In this document: positions 46,814 through 57,121 of the stretch, piece by piece
Layout: every line of letters begins with the position of its first letter
Numbering within the stretch: the stretch's first letter is position 1
Source of the DNA: Maricaulis alexandrii
GTDB taxonomy: Bacteria; Pseudomonadota; Alphaproteobacteria; Caulobacterales; Maricaulaceae
DNA length: 64,000 nt
Assembly (NCBI RefSeq): GCF_005871165.1
Contig: NZ_SWKP01000003.1
Location: 496,001 to 560,000, forward strand
Direction: 5' to 3'
Made by a program: the position numbers and the translations under genes
Notes under the pieces: generated by a model
What the model was told of the DNA's origin: nothing
Databases searched by the model: none
What the model saw: the letters and a program-made list of their open reading frames with translations, nothing else

Positions 46814-48129
46814 GTGCCGCCATTGCTGCCAATCTGATGACCCAGCGCCGCTTCGTGCCGCTGCTGGTGGCCCAGTCCTTGGGCGCGTTCAACGACAATT
46901 TCTTCCGCTATGCCGTGGTGACCATGGTGACCTTTGGCGGATTGACCCTGTTCGACATGGACCGTCTGACCCTAGTGTCTGTTGCCGCCTCCATGTTTAC
47001 CTTCCCCATCTTCCTGTTCTCGGCCATTGCCGGCCGCTTTGCCGACCGGTTTGACCGGACCCGGATCATGCGCTTTGCGAAATTCGCCGAGATCTGGCTG
47101 ATGCTGCTGGTCGCCATTGCCTTCATCCTGGAACAGCCGCTGCTGCTGGTGGTCACCCTCTTCCTGATGGGCACCCAATCGGCCTTTTTCACGCCGGCCA
47201 AGAATTCCGCCCTGCCGACCCTGCTGGCGGACGAGGAATTGGTGCCGGCCAATGCGCTCCTGTCCGGACTGCTCAATGTCTCGGTCCTGGTCGGGATCGG
47301 TCTGGGCACCTGGCTGATCACCCAGACGTTCGGCCCGATTGCCGTCGGCATGGGCCTGGTCGGCATGGCCATCATCGGCTGGCTGGCGATTCGGCAATTG
47401 CCCCAGGCGCCAGCCTCACAGCCGGATCTGAAACTGACCTTCAACTTCATCGCCGAGACCATCCGCGTGCTGGGCTTCGCCTTCCGGGCCCCGGATGTGC
47501 TGCGCCCCCTGCTGGGTGTCGCCTGGTTCTGGATGCTGGCGGCGTCAATTGTCACGCTGATGCCGGTCTTCACGGCCTCGGTCCTGGGGGCCAATGAAAC
47601 CGTGGTCCTGGCCTTCTCCGCCCTTTTCACCCTGGGCGCCGCCCTCGGCGCCGTCCTGTGCGGCACGTTGAGCGGCAAGGGCGATGCCCTGCCCTTCTCC
47701 ATCGCCGGCGCCATCGGCGTGGTGATCTTCGCCGGGGATGTCGCGCTTTACACCTGGTCGCGCCCACTGACGCCGGACGGGGCCGAACTGGTGGCCATCG
47801 ATGCCTTCCTCGCCGACCGGGCCAATTGGCGCATCCTGATCGATCTGGCCCTCGCCGCGGTGTCGGCAGGTCTGTTCGTGGTGCCCTTGCAGGCCATGGC
47901 CCAACGCCGGGCAGCGCCTGAGCTGCGCGGGCGCCTGCTGGCCGCCGGCGGCATCCTGAATGCCGCCACGGCCACGCTGGGCCAGTTCGTTCTGGCCGCG
48001 ATTGCCGCCACCGGCCTGCCCATCCAGAGCGCCTTCCTGTCCATCTCACTGATCAGCATCATCGCCGCCGGGATCATCGGCTGGCGGCTCAGCAAGCGGT
48101 GGAAAACCGCCTCTGACTCGCCTTCCTGA
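46810..48129 (+). CDS. LplT-like MFS transporter (lysophospholipid importer)
   Basis: A 439-residue, about twelve-helix MFS protein. The opening QRRFVPLLVAQSLGAFNDNF and the segment GTQSAFFTPAKNSALPTLLA are typical of LplT, which flips lysophospholipids inward for reacylation by acyltransferases. It is translationally coupled to the second PlsC gene. Together with the two acyltransferases it could form a lysolipid salvage pathway; substrate is inferred from family and context. Confidence 0.88.
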   Translation: MSAAIAANLMTQRRFVPLLVAQSLGAFNDNFFRYAVVTMVTFGGLTLFDMDRLTLVSVAASMFTFPIFLFSAIAGRFADRFDRTRIMRFAKFAEIWLMLLVAIAFILEQPLLLVVTLFLMGTQSAFFTPAKNSALPTLLADEELVPANALLSGLLNVSVLVGIGLGTWLITQTFGPIAVGMGLVGMAIIGWLAIRQLPQAPASQPDLKLTFNFIAETIRVLGFAFRAPDVLRPLLGVAWFWMLAASIVTLMPVFTASVLGANETVVLAFSALFTLGAALGAVLCGTLSGKGDALPFSIAGAIGVVIFAGDVALYTWSRPLTPDGAELVAIDAFLADRANWRILIDLALAAVSAGLFVVPLQAMAQRRAAPELRGRLLAAGGILNAATATLGQFVLAAIAATGLPIQSAFLSISLISIIAAGIIGWRLSKRWKTASDSPS

Positions 48130-48166
48130 TGGAAAAGTGGAGCGGTCCGCGCTAAAGGGCCGCTCC

Positions 48167-49324
48167 ATGAACATTATCACGACGACCGAGGCCCTCGAAC
48201 GGGCCTGTGACGAACTGCTTCAAAATCCCTATGTCGCTGTCGACACCGAATTCATGCGGGAGACGGTCTACTGGCCGCAGCTCTGCCTGATCCAGGCCGC
48301 CGGCGGCACGACGGAAGTCATCATTGATCCGCTGGCCGAGGGCCTGGACCTTGAGCCCTTCTGGGAGCTGATGGCCGATGAGCGGATCACCAAGGTCTTC
48401 CACGCGGCACGCCAGGATCTGGAAATCTTCTTCCACCGGGGTGGCGACAGCCTGATCCCGCACCCCATGTTCGACAGCCAGGTCGCCGCCATGGCGCTGG
48501 GACTGGGCGACTCCATCGCCTATGACGCGCTGGTGAAGGCGCTGCTCAAACGCCCGATCGACAAGGGGCCGCGCTTCACCGATTGGTCGCGCCGCCCGCT
48601 GTCCAATGCGCAGCTGGAATACGCCATCGCCGATGTCACCCATTTGCGCGACCTCTATCCGATCATGCTGGAACGGCTGGAGAAGAAGGGTCGCGGTGAA
48701 TGGCTAGTCGAGGAAATGAAAGTCCTCACCAATCCGGACACTTACCGGCTCGATCCGGAAGAAAGCTGGCGCCGGATGAAGCTGCGCAAGTCGACGCCGA
48801 AATGGCTCGCCGCCCTGCGCGCTGCTGCCGCCTGGCGCGAAACCGAAGCCCAGACCCGCGACATGCCGCGCCAGCGCGTGATGAAGGATGATGCGATCTA
48901 CGAGATCGCCGGGGTTGCCCCGACCGCGCCGGAACAGCTGCAGGGCCTGCGCGCCGTGCCGAAGGGCTTCGAACGCTCCTCCCCGGCCCGACGCCTGTTC
49001 GAAAAGATGAGCGAAGCCCTGGCGGATGCAGAGGCTTATGCGCCGGCCTATGAGAAACCGGCCCCGCCGCCCCAGGGCGTTGGCCCGACGGTGGAATTGC
49101 TCAAGGTCCTCCTGAAGCAGGTCGCAGAGGAAGCCGGTGTCGCCACCCGCCTCATCGCCACCGTTCCGGACCTGGAACGCCTGGCCGCCAGCGATGACGA
49201 GAATGTTCCCGCCATGCAGGGCTGGCGCCGGGAAGTCTTCGGCGAACCCGCCATGCGCCTCAAGCGCGGCGAGCTCTCTCTGACACTGAAGGACGGCAAA
49301 GTGGTCGTGTCCGAGGTGAAATAA
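48167..49324 (+). CDS. rnd: ribonuclease D
   Basis: A 385-residue DEDDy 3'-5' exoribonuclease that trims tRNA 3' ends. Exo I motif VAVDTEFMRE near residue 24, Exo II VFHAARQDLEIFF near 78, and Exo III with tyrosine in NAQLEYAIADVTHLRDLYP near 145. Two HRDC-like helical domains follow. Start MNIITTTEALER at 48167. A terminator follows. Confidence 0.96.
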   Translation: MNIITTTEALERACDELLQNPYVAVDTEFMRETVYWPQLCLIQAAGGTTEVIIDPLAEGLDLEPFWELMADERITKVFHAARQDLEIFFHRGGDSLIPHPMFDSQVAAMALGLGDSIAYDALVKALLKRPIDKGPRFTDWSRRPLSNAQLEYAIADVTHLRDLYPIMLERLEKKGRGEWLVEEMKVLTNPDTYRLDPEESWRRMKLRKSTPKWLAALRAAAAWRETEAQTRDMPRQRVMKDDAIYEIAGVAPTAPEQLQGLRAVPKGFERSSPARRLFEKMSEALADAEAYAPAYEKPAPPPQGVGPTVELLKVLLKQVAEEAGVATRLIATVPDLERLAASDDENVPAMQGWRREVFGEPAMRLKRGELSLTLKDGKVVVSEVK

Positions 49325-49332
49325 GTGAAACC

Positions 49333-49354
49333 GGGGCCCTGCGGGGCCCCTTTT
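49333..49354 (+). terminator. rho-independent terminator after rnd
   Basis: GGGGCCC-TGCG-GGGCCCC followed by TTTT, eight bases after the rnd stop and in front of the convergent ppx end. Confidence 0.85.
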
Positions 49355-49364
49355 CATATGCGGC

Positions 49365-50888
49365 TCAGACGTATTCGGTCTCGGCCTTGCGGTTGATGGC
49401 ACCGGCGAGATTGTCGAGCAGGGACAGCGAGCGCTCGACATAGAGGTCGCGCACGCTTTCATCGACGGACAGATGCACGGTTTCCGGTGTCACCGAGAGC
49501 GTGAAGCGATCCAGCAGGCGCGTGGCACGGCCTGAGAGCTTGGCGCCCAGCCGCAGGGCGCAGCCCATCATCTGGGCGACATTGTGCTGGGTCTCGTCGA
49601 GCAAATCGAACTCGTCATGCTTTTCCAGCTGGGAGCGTTTGCCGGCATAGCGGTAGTGCAGCGCCGCTGCGAGGAAGGCGCGCTCGGCATGGGTGACGCC
49701 CGCAAAGGGGGCGTAGAGGACGGTATCGCGGGCCAGTTCGGCGCGGTGGTCGGGATGGAAACGCGCGCCGAGATCGGTCAGCCGCGCGCCGGCCTCCTGC
49801 AGGACACGGTCGCGGGCCGGATCGAAGGCCGTCTCCACCTCGCGCATGGCCGGGGCGATCCAGGCCGCCAGGGCACGACCGAAATCCGGGGCGGGCGAAG
49901 ACGGGCGCGCCATCGCTTCGGCGCCGGCAATCAGCGGATCTGTAGCCAGCAGGTCCGGCGGCAGGCTTTCGGCCAGCACACCCTCGCGCACGCCATAGGC
50001 CGAGAAGACGATGCGGTCGAACGCGCCATGCCGGATCACCCGGCGCAGCAGGAGCGCCGCATAGGGCAACGTCTCTACCCGGCGTGAGGACAGGCCGGGC
50101 GTTCCGCGCAGGGAAGCGGCGCTGAGCCGGGTCGTCAGACGGGCCAGCTCGCGGGCTTCATCGGCATCCAGCGCGAACTGGTGGACGACGTGCAGGGGAT
50201 AATCAAAGCGCGCGAAGGCCAGCTGCGCCATGGCGCGCCAGGCCCCGCCGACCGCATAGAAGGTGCCGCCCTGCCCCGTCAGAACGCCGGTCTCGGCCAG
50301 ACGCTCATCGATCATGCCGGTGGCCGCCTCACTGTCGAACGGTGCCCCCTTGAGCACTTCCTGCGGCCCCAGGGCCGAGGTTCGGCCCGGCTGGGGCTGA
50401 CCATTGAGGATGGGAGTGAGTTCCAGCGAGGAGCCGCCCAGGTCGCCCATGACGCCGTGAGCGTCAGGAATGCCGGCGGCGAGCCCCAACGCGGAATACC
50501 AAGCCTCGTCCTCACCGGAGAGGATACGCACGTCCAGCCCCGTCTCCTCGGCGACCTCCCGCACGAAATCGCCGCCGTCATTGGCGTTGCGCACGGCTGC
50601 CGTGGCGACGACATGGCGATTGTGGACGCCCTTGGCATCGAGCAGGCGCTGAAAGCGTTTGAGCGCGCGAAGGGCGATGTCGCGGCCTTCCGGATGCAGT
50701 TTTCCGGTATCGTGAACACCGCGGCCCAGCCCGGCCATGACCTTCTCGTTGAAGATCGGCCAGAGCGCCCGCCCCTCAACCCGAAAATGCACAAGGCGCA
50801 CCGAATTGGAGCCGACATCGATCACCGCGATATCGCGGTGGATCGCGGTCTCGGCGATCAGCGGTTCGATGGACGGCAGCTCAGCCAA
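49365..50888 (-). CDS. ppx: Ppx/GppA family exopolyphosphatase
   Basis: A 507-residue phosphatase of the actin-like ASKHA fold. The P1 block is IAVIDVGSNSVRLVHF near residue 19, and the conserved GEDEAWYSALGLAAGIP and VMGDLGGSSLELTPI follow. The C-terminal HD-like part (AERAFLAAALHYRYAGKRS) is present. It cleaves terminal phosphates of polyphosphate or pppGpp; the two roles cannot be distinguished here. It starts five bases after the ppk stop. Confidence 0.93.
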   Translation of the reverse strand: MAELPSIEPLIAETAIHRDIAVIDVGSNSVRLVHFRVEGRALWPIFNEKVMAGLGRGVHDTGKLHPEGRDIALRALKRFQRLLDAKGVHNRHVVATAAVRNANDGGDFVREVAEETGLDVRILSGEDEAWYSALGLAAGIPDAHGVMGDLGGSSLELTPILNGQPQPGRTSALGPQEVLKGAPFDSEAATGMIDERLAETGVLTGQGGTFYAVGGAWRAMAQLAFARFDYPLHVVHQFALDADEARELARLTTRLSAASLRGTPGLSSRRVETLPYAALLLRRVIRHGAFDRIVFSAYGVREGVLAESLPPDLLATDPLIAGAEAMARPSSPAPDFGRALAAWIAPAMREVETAFDPARDRVLQEAGARLTDLGARFHPDHRAELARDTVLYAPFAGVTHAERAFLAAALHYRYAGKRSQLEKHDEFDLLDETQHNVAQMMGCALRLGAKLSGRATRLLDRFTLSVTPETVHLSVDESVRDLYVERSLSLLDNLAGAINRKAETEYV

Positions 50889-50893
50889 GGCGG

Positions 50894-53071
50894 TCAGTTG
50901 CCCGATCGCCCGGTCAGCGTGGGCGGCTGGTCATTCTTCAGGGCATGACCGCGCCCCGACAGGCTCGGATTGGTCATGAAATAGGCGTGCGCCGAGAAGG
51001 GCTTGTCGACATTGACCGTGTCGACGCGGTGATAATCACCCTCGCTGTCCATATACCAGGATTGGTCGGTGTCATTGAGATTGGCGACCATGATCTGGTC
51101 GAGCACCTGCCGGTGCACGGTCGGGTTCTGGATCGGGCAGAGGTGCTCCACCCGGCGGTCCAGATTGCGCGGCATCCAGTCGGCCGAGGAAATGAAGACC
51201 TTGGCGGCCGGCGACGGCATGGCCTGGCCATTGGCGAAGCAGACAATGCGCGAATGCTCCAGGAAACGGCCGACAATCGACTTCACCCGGATATTCTCCG
51301 ACAGGCCCTTGATACCCGGCCGCAGGCAGCAGATGCCGCGCACGACCAGCTCCACCCGAACCCCCGCCTGGCTGGCCCGGTAGAGCGCGTCAATGATCTC
51401 CGGATGCACAAGGGAGTTGAGCTTGGCCCAGACGGCGGCCGGCTTGCCGGCGCGGGCATTGGTGATCTCGTGCTCGATATGTTCGAGAATGAATTCCTTC
51501 ATCCCGATCGGCGAGACGGACAGGCGTTCCAGGTTTTCCGGGCGAGCATAGCCGGTGACATAGTTGAACACGCGTCCGGCATCGCGCCCGAAGGCCGGGT
51601 CGGCCGTGAACAGGGACAAATCCGTATAGATGCGCGCCGTGATCGGATGGTAATTGCCGGTTCCGAAATGGGCATAGGTGCGCAGGTCCGAGCCTTCGCG
51701 GCGGACGACCAGTGATATCTTGGCGTGGGTCTTGTACTCGATGAAGCCATAGACGACCTGCACGCCGGCCCGCTCCAGGTCGCGGGCCCATTTCAGATTG
51801 GCCTCTTCGTCGAAGCGCGCCTTCAGCTCGACCAGGGCGGTGACATTCTTGCCGCTCTCGGCCGCCTCGATCAGGGCGGCCACGATGGGGCTGTCCTTGG
51901 AGGTGCGATACAGGGTTTGCTTGATCGCGATCACATCCGGGTCGGCCGCGGCCTGGCGCAGGAAGCCGACCACGACATCGAAGCTCTCATAGGGATGGTG
52001 GACGATGATGTCCTTTTCCTTGATCGCCGAGAAGCAATCCCCGCCATGATCGCGGATCCGTTCCGGATAGCGCGGCTCATAGGGCGTGAAGGTGTGGTCG
52101 GGCCGGTCGTCGGGAATGAGCTGGGCGGCCTGGGCCAGGCCGAGAATGCCATTGATCGGGACGATGTCCTGCGGTCCGGCATGCATGTGCTGGACGATCA
52201 TGTCGCGCAAGGCCGGCGGCATGCCGGCGCCCATGGTCAGGCGGACCACGGCACCGCGGCGACGCTGTTTCAGCAGGTTCTCGAATTCCAGCATCAGGTC
52301 TTCGGACTCTTCCTCGACCTCGATATCGCTGTCGCGGATGACCCGGAACTCGCCCTTGCCGACCACTTCATGGCCCGGGAAGAGCGTGTCGACGAACAGG
52401 GTCAGGACATCTTCCAGCGAGATGAAACGCCGGTCCGGCCGACCGCCATCGCGGCGGGCCCGGTTGGGCAGTTCCACAAAGCGCTTCACACCGCTGGGCA
52501 GCGGAATGAGTGCATTCATCAGCTTGCCGCTCCCCTTGCGGCGCAGCTGCAGCGCCAGGGCAAAGCCCAGATTGGGGATGAAGGGAAAGGGGTGCGCCGG
52601 ATCGATCGCCAGCGGCGTGATCACCGGCAGGGTGTGCTTGAGGAAATCCCCGCGCAGCCAGGCCTCGTCGGTCTTGTTGATCTGGCTGGGCTGCAGCACC
52701 TTGACCCCGGCCTTGCCGATCTCGGTCTTCAGGCGGCTCCACAGTTTCTGCTGTTTCACCATCAGTTCGCCGGCCAGGGCGTGAATCTTCTCCAGCTGCT
52801 CGGCCGGGGTGAGACCGTCAATACTGGTCGCCGTGACACCGGAATGCATCTGGGCGCGCAGACCGGCCACGCGCACCATGTAGAATTCATCCAGATTGCT
52901 GGCGGAAATCGACAGGAAGCGCAGGCGTTCGAAAGCCGGATGGTTCTCGTTCTCCGCCTCTTCCAGAACCCGCAGATTGAAGCGCACCCAGGAAAGCTCC
53001 CGGTTGAGGAAGCGGGAGGGCGAGTTCATCAGTGCATCAATGTCCGATATGTCACGCATCGGCAGGTTCAT
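50894..53071 (-). CDS. ppk: polyphosphate kinase 1
   Basis: A 725-residue PPK1 that makes polyphosphate from ATP. The N-terminal block is [20 protein letters not shown]; the catalytic region has [30 protein letters not shown], and the phosphohistidine segment with the HAKI motif ([15 protein letters not shown]). A second PLD-like module contains [15 protein letters not shown]. Start ATG 53071 overlaps the hdaA stop (ATGA), so the two are translationally coupled. Confidence 0.96.
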   Translation of the reverse strand: MNLPMRDISDIDALMNSPSRFLNRELSWVRFNLRVLEEAENENHPAFERLRFLSISASNLDEFYMVRVAGLRAQMHSGVTATSIDGLTPAEQLEKIHALAGELMVKQQKLWSRLKTEIGKAGVKVLQPSQINKTDEAWLRGDFLKHTLPVITPLAIDPAHPFPFIPNLGFALALQLRRKGSGKLMNALIPLPSGVKRFVELPNRARRDGGRPDRRFISLEDVLTLFVDTLFPGHEVVGKGEFRVIRDSDIEVEEESEDLMLEFENLLKQRRRGAVVRLTMGAGMPPALRDMIVQHMHAGPQDIVPINGILGLAQAAQLIPDDRPDHTFTPYEPRYPERIRDHGGDCFSAIKEKDIIVHHPYESFDVVVGFLRQAAADPDVIAIKQTLYRTSKDSPIVAALIEAAESGKNVTALVELKARFDEEANLKWARDLERAGVQVVYGFIEYKTHAKISLVVRREGSDLRTYAHFGTGNYHPITARIYTDLSLFTADPAFGRDAGRVFNYVTGYARPENLERLSVSPIGMKEFILEHIEHEITNARAGKPAAVWAKLNSLVHPEIIDALYRASQAGVRVELVVRGICCLRPGIKGLSENIRVKSIVGRFLEHSRIVCFANGQAMPSPAAKVFISSADWMPRNLDRRVEHLCPIQNPTVHRQVLDQIMVANLNDTDQSWYMDSEGDYHRVDTVNVDKPFSAHAYFMTNPSLSGRGHALKNDQPPTLTGRSGN

Positions 53072-53748
53072 CCCGGCTCTCCATTCTCCTGCCATGTCTC
53101 TAGCACTTCGCGCGCCACGGCGCGATTGATCGGTGACTTTTTTGCCAGTGCCAGCTTGTCCATCCGCTCGACGAGCCGGCGGACATCGGCCACCGAGCGC
53201 TCCATGCGCGGCAGGACATAGTCGATCACGCCGGGATTGATTGCCACGCCGCGGTCGGCGAGCTGTTTCTCGATCAGCCGGGTCAGCAATTCATCATCCG
53301 CTTCGTGCAGATCCGTGTGCGGCAGGGCCCGCAGGCGCGAAACCAGGTCCGGCAGCTGGGCAGACCAGAGGACGGGCGGCTTGCGGGCGGTCAGCAGGAG
53401 CGCGGGAATATCGCGTTCCGCCGCCCGGTTGAGCGTGTGGAACAGCGCATCGTCCGCAACGCCGCGATCGACATCCTCGACGACCAGGGTCTGGCCGGCC
53501 GGAATATCCGGCAGCACAGCGTGCAGATCCTGCGCGGACACAATACGGGCCTGGCTGTTGGCCGCCCAGATCGAGGCCAGATGCGACTTGCCGGCGCCTT
53601 CCGGACCGATCAGCGCCATCACATGGCGTGGCCAATCATGCCAACGCCCCAGCGCCGCCAGCGCCTCGGCATTGGACGGTCCCAGGATCAGGCTTTGCGC
53701 AGAGAAGTCCTCGCGCACGGGCAGATCGAGCGCCAATTGGGGTGTCAT
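53068..53748 (-). CDS. hdaA: DnaA-related regulator HdaA (RIDA)
   Basis: A 226-residue AAA+ protein homologous to the DnaA ATPase domain but lacking domain IV. It opens with a clamp-binding-like segment, [14 protein letters not shown], where QLALDLP fits the beta-clamp motif Q-L-x-L-x-L-P. Walker A is [16 protein letters not shown], Walker [10 protein letters not shown], sensor regions LLTARKPP and [11 protein letters not shown]. In Caulobacter HdaA stimulates hydrolysis of DnaA-ATP behind the replisome. ATG 53748 is preferred to GTG 53772. It overlaps ppk by four bases. Confidence 0.92.
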   Translation of the reverse strand: MTPQLALDLPVREDFSAQSLILGPSNAEALAALGRWHDWPRHVMALIGPEGAGKSHLASIWAANSQARIVSAQDLHAVLPDIPAGQTLVVEDVDRGVADDALFHTLNRAAERDIPALLLTARKPPVLWSAQLPDLVSRLRALPHTDLHEADDELLTRLIEKQLADRGVAINPGVIDYVLPRMERSVADVRRLVERMDKLALAKKSPINRAVAREVLETWQENGEPG

Positions 53749-53775
53749 TCCGGATCCGCCGTGTTTCGTCACGAG

Positions 53776-54858
53776 TTAAGGCGTGGTCAGTACCACCCAG
53801 CCCAGTCCGGGGTGTTCTTCCAATGTCGCGCCGCGCTCGGCAAGCTCGGACACCAGCTGCTCGAAAGCACCGCGATAGCTCACCGTCATGCGGGCCCCGT
53901 CACGCGACAGGGCATCCAGCTGGGCATTCTGGACCAGGGAGGCGCGGGTCAGCGCCTGTTGCAGGGAGCGCCATTCCGGCAGACCGGAATACATGACGGT
54001 CACCCGCAGCTCGGTTTCCTCGCCATCCCGCACGATGGACTGGACTTTCCAGGCTTCTTCCCGGTCCGCCACGAAATCCCGGGCGCCGGTATTCCAGTCG
54101 CCGTAAATCGTCTGCGGGCCCCAGGTCTCCACCGCCATCGTTCCATCCGGCAGGACTTCGAGCAGATAGCCGCCAAAGCGACGGGCGCCGCCGCGCTCAC
54201 CGGCGCGCAGAACGGCAATCCGGTTGACACCGTGCGACCGGGCCAGCGCCAGCAGGGCCGGCTCGTCCAGTTCCAGCGCCTGACGCGGCGTGATGTCGCC
54301 ACGGGCCGGCACCATCATCGGGGTCAGGGAATTGCCGAAATTCTGCCTCCAGGCCGCACGCCAGGGGTTGGAATCCCAGAGCAGGAAACCGTTCTCGGCC
54401 TCATAAACCGGCAGGACCAGCATGGGGCGGGACTGGCTTTCCACGAAGGGCACGCCATAGGCGTCCATGACACGGGCCACGGTGCGGCGGTGGAAGCTGA
54501 CATCCAGCTCCGCCAGATAGCGGGTGGCCGAGCGCTGCTCATTGCGGATCTCCAGGCCGGAAATCATCTCGGCGATGATGGCATCGGACAGGGCAAATCC
54601 CGGCTGGGTCTCGCCAAACTCGTCGACGCTCGGCTGCAGGTCGAGCGGTGTTCCGACCCGGTCCTCGGCCAGGGTCAGGCGCCGCACCAGACGGCGGGCC
54701 GCTTCGCGCTGCCCGTCCCGCAAGGCGAGCTGGTAGGCTTCCAGCGCATTCGATGCGGTGGCATCAATCGCCACGCCGGGCACGGTGAAGGGGTCATCTG
54801 CATGCGCAGAAGACAGGGAAGCCAGGCTGAGGCATAACGCGGCGATGAATGAACGCAC
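53776..54858 (-). CDS. DUF2066 exported protein
   Basis: A 360-residue protein. Start GTG 54858 has AGGAG six bases upstream and gives signal peptide RSFIAALCLSLASLSSAHA. The DUF2066 domain covers AIDATASNALEAYQLALRDG, AARRLVRRLTLAED and EIRNEQRSATRYLAELDVSF. No catalytic motif is visible. The gene lies just upstream of hdaA (27 bases) and divergent to purM, the usual order in alphaproteobacteria. Function unknown. Confidence 0.85.
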   Translation of the reverse strand: MRSFIAALCLSLASLSSAHADDPFTVPGVAIDATASNALEAYQLALRDGQREAARRLVRRLTLAEDRVGTPLDLQPSVDEFGETQPGFALSDAIIAEMISGLEIRNEQRSATRYLAELDVSFHRRTVARVMDAYGVPFVESQSRPMLVLPVYEAENGFLLWDSNPWRAAWRQNFGNSLTPMMVPARGDITPRQALELDEPALLALARSHGVNRIAVLRAGERGGARRFGGYLLEVLPDGTMAVETWGPQTIYGDWNTGARDFVADREEAWKVQSIVRDGEETELRVTVMYSGLPEWRSLQQALTRASLVQNAQLDALSRDGARMTVSYRGAFEQLVSELAERGATLEEHPGLGWVVLTTP

Positions 54859-54988
54859 GACGGACTCCTGTGGGATTCTTGTCGGCGCCACTATACCCGG
54901 ACGCAGTCCCGCGTGAAGCCCGTGCCTTGCTTCACAGGCGGGTTTCGACTGTACTCCGCCACACTTTTGAAGAGACGAGGGAATCGGC

Positions 54989-56029
54989 ATGGCCGAAACC
55001 GACAAGACCCCGCCGAAAAACGGACTGACCTACGCCGATAGCGGGGTCGATATCGATGCCGGCGACGCGCTGGTCGATCGCATCAAACCTCTGGCCGCTG
55101 CCACGCGCCGGGCTGGCGCTGCGGCGGATTTGGGCGGATTTGGCGGCGCCTTCGACCTCAAGGCGGCCGGCTATGACGATCCGATCCTGATTTCCGGTAC
55201 GGACGGGGTCGGCACCAAGCTGAAACTTGCCATCGCCACCGGCAAGGTGGATACGGTCGGCATCGATCTGGTGGCCATGTGCGTCAATGACGTGCTTGCC
55301 CAGGGCGCCGAACCGCTCTTCTTCCTGGACTACCTGGCCTGCTCGAAGCTGGACCCGTCGCGCGGCGAAGCCATCGTGAAAGGTATTGCCGATGGCTGCC
55401 GGGAAAGCGGCTGCGCCCTGATCGGCGGCGAGACGGCTGAAATGCCCGGCATGTATGAGGGCGATGATTTCGACCTGGCCGGTTTCGTGGTTGGCGCCGC
55501 CGAGCGCGGCCGGCTCCTGCCGGACCATGACGCCATGCAGGAGGGCGATGTGCTGATCGGCCTCGCCTCCTCCGGCGTTCACTCCAACGGCTTCTCGCTG
55601 GTGCGCAAGGTGATGGAAGTGGCCGGTCTGGACTGGTCCGACCCGGCACCCTTTGCCGACGGCCAGACACTGGGCGATGTCTTCCTGACGCCGACCCGCC
55701 TCTACGTGAAATCCTGCATCCCGCTGATCAAGTCCGGCCTGTTGAAAGGCCTTGCCCATATCACCGGCGGCGGTCTGGTCGAGAACCCGCCCCGCATGAT
55801 GCCGGACCATCTGGTCGCGACCATCGACTATGACAGTTTCACGCTTCCGCCGCTCTTCCAGTGGCTGGAATCCACGGGCGGGATTGCCCGTCATGAAATG
55901 CACCGGACCTTCAATTGCGGCATCGGCATGCTGCTCTGTGTCGCAGCCGACAAGGTCGATGCGGTCACCGACGCGCTTGCCTTGACCGGCGAGACCGCCA
56001 TGATTGTCGGTCGTGTCGACAAGGCCTGA
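54989..56029 (+). CDS. purM: phosphoribosylformylglycinamidine cyclo-ligase
   Basis: A 346-residue PurM that closes the imidazole ring of purines (AIR synthetase). Blocks include [20 protein letters not shown] at the start, [17 protein letters not shown], and [20 protein letters not shown], the ATP-binding signature. GAGGG lies upstream. purN follows 21 bases downstream, forming a purMN pair. Confidence 0.98.
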   Translation: MAETDKTPPKNGLTYADSGVDIDAGDALVDRIKPLAAATRRAGAAADLGGFGGAFDLKAAGYDDPILISGTDGVGTKLKLAIATGKVDTVGIDLVAMCVNDVLAQGAEPLFFLDYLACSKLDPSRGEAIVKGIADGCRESGCALIGGETAEMPGMYEGDDFDLAGFVVGAAERGRLLPDHDAMQEGDVLIGLASSGVHSNGFSLVRKVMEVAGLDWSDPAPFADGQTLGDVFLTPTRLYVKSCIPLIKSGLLKGLAHITGGGLVENPPRMMPDHLVATIDYDSFTLPPLFQWLESTGGIARHEMHRTFNCGIGMLLCVAADKVDAVTDALALTGETAMIVGRVDKA

Positions 56030-56050
56030 TCCGGCTGGGAACCAAGTATT

Positions 56051-56701
56051 ATGGCGAAGACCAAAATCGCCGTGCTCATTTCAGGGCGCGGTTCGAACAT
56101 GCAGGCTTTGATCGAAGCCGCCAAGCATGAGGACTATCCGGCCGAGATCGTGCTGGTGGCCTCCAACAATCCCGATGCGCCGGGCCTCGAGATCGCGCGC
56201 GCGGCCGGGATCGAGACCGATGTCGTCAATCACCGCGACTATGAGGACCGCGAAGAATTCGAGGAAGCACTGGACCAGACGATCAAGCTCTATGGCGCTC
56301 GCATCGTCTGCCTGGCCGGCTTCATGCGCATTCTGACACCCTGGTTCACCGAGCGCTGGCGTGATCTGCTGATCAATATCCACCCGTCGCTCCTGCCGGC
56401 CTTCAAAGGGCTGCACACGCATGAGCGGGCGCTGGAAGCCGGCGTGCGCATTCATGGCTGTACGGTGCATTATGTGCGTCCGGAAATGGATGACGGTCCG
56501 ATCATCGGCCAGGCCGCCGTCCCGGTTCTGCCGGGCGACACGCCGGACACCTTGTCCGCCCGCGTGCTGGAGGCCGAACACAAGCTCTACCCGCAATGCG
56601 TCGCCCTGGCCTGTTCCGGCAAGGCCCGCGTCGCCGGGGAACGGGTCCGTCTGCAGGCGCGTGAATTCGGCGCCGAACTGTTGATGAACCCGCACGACTA
56701 G
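56051..56701 (+). CDS. purN: phosphoribosylglycinamide formyltransferase
   Basis: A 216-residue enzyme that formylates GAR with 10-formyl-THF. VLISGRGSNMQALIEAA is the substrate loop; INIHPSLLPAFKGLHTHERA contains the catalytic histidine and neighbouring asparagine; GCTVHYVRPEMDDGPIIGQA holds the catalytic aspartate. The next gene starts immediately after its stop codon. Confidence 0.97.
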   Translation: MAKTKIAVLISGRGSNMQALIEAAKHEDYPAEIVLVASNNPDAPGLEIARAAGIETDVVNHRDYEDREEFEEALDQTIKLYGARIVCLAGFMRILTPWFTERWRDLLINIHPSLLPAFKGLHTHERALEAGVRIHGCTVHYVRPEMDDGPIIGQAAVPVLPGDTPDTLSARVLEAEHKLYPQCVALACSGKARVAGERVRLQAREFGAELLMNPHD

Positions 56702-57121
56702 ATGCGTATCACCGACACGCTGGCGATTGACGAGGCCTGGATCGAGGAGAGCTTCATGCGGGCCTCCGGTCCGGGTGGCCAGCATGTCAACAAGACGGAG
56801 AGCGCGGTCCAGCTGCGCTTTGACCTGAAGGCCTGCACAGTCCTGGATCCGGGTCAGGTCTCACGCCTGAAACGCCTGGCCGGTTCCCGCCTCACCCAGG
56901 ACGGGACGATCCTGATCCGCTGTGACAGCCACCGCATGCGCGAGCGCAATCGTGCCGAGGCCCGCGAACGCCTGCGCGCGCTGATCGAGCGTTGTCTGGA
57001 GGCGCCGAAGCCGCGCAAGAAGTCGCGGCCCTCCCTGGCTTCGGTGAAACGCGCCAAGGCCGCCAAGGAACAGAAGTCCCGTACCAAGGCCCTGCGGCGC
57101 AAGCCGGCGCGCGACGACTAG
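56702..57121 (+). CDS. arfB: peptidyl-tRNA hydrolase ArfB (ribosome rescue)
   Basis: A 139-residue release-factor-like protein with the catalytic GGQ (FMRASGPGGQHVNKTESAVQ near residue 19-38) and a basic C-terminal tail (RPSLASVKRAKAAKEQKSRT) that enters the empty mRNA channel. It lacks codon-recognition domains, the mark of ArfB/YaeJ. It frees stalled ribosomes without a stop codon. The ATG abuts the purN stop. Confidence 0.94.
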   Translation: MRITDTLAIDEAWIEESFMRASGPGGQHVNKTESAVQLRFDLKACTVLDPGQVSRLKRLAGSRLTQDGTILIRCDSHRMRERNRAEARERLRALIERCLEAPKPRKKSRPSLASVKRAKAAKEQKSRTKALRRKPARDD

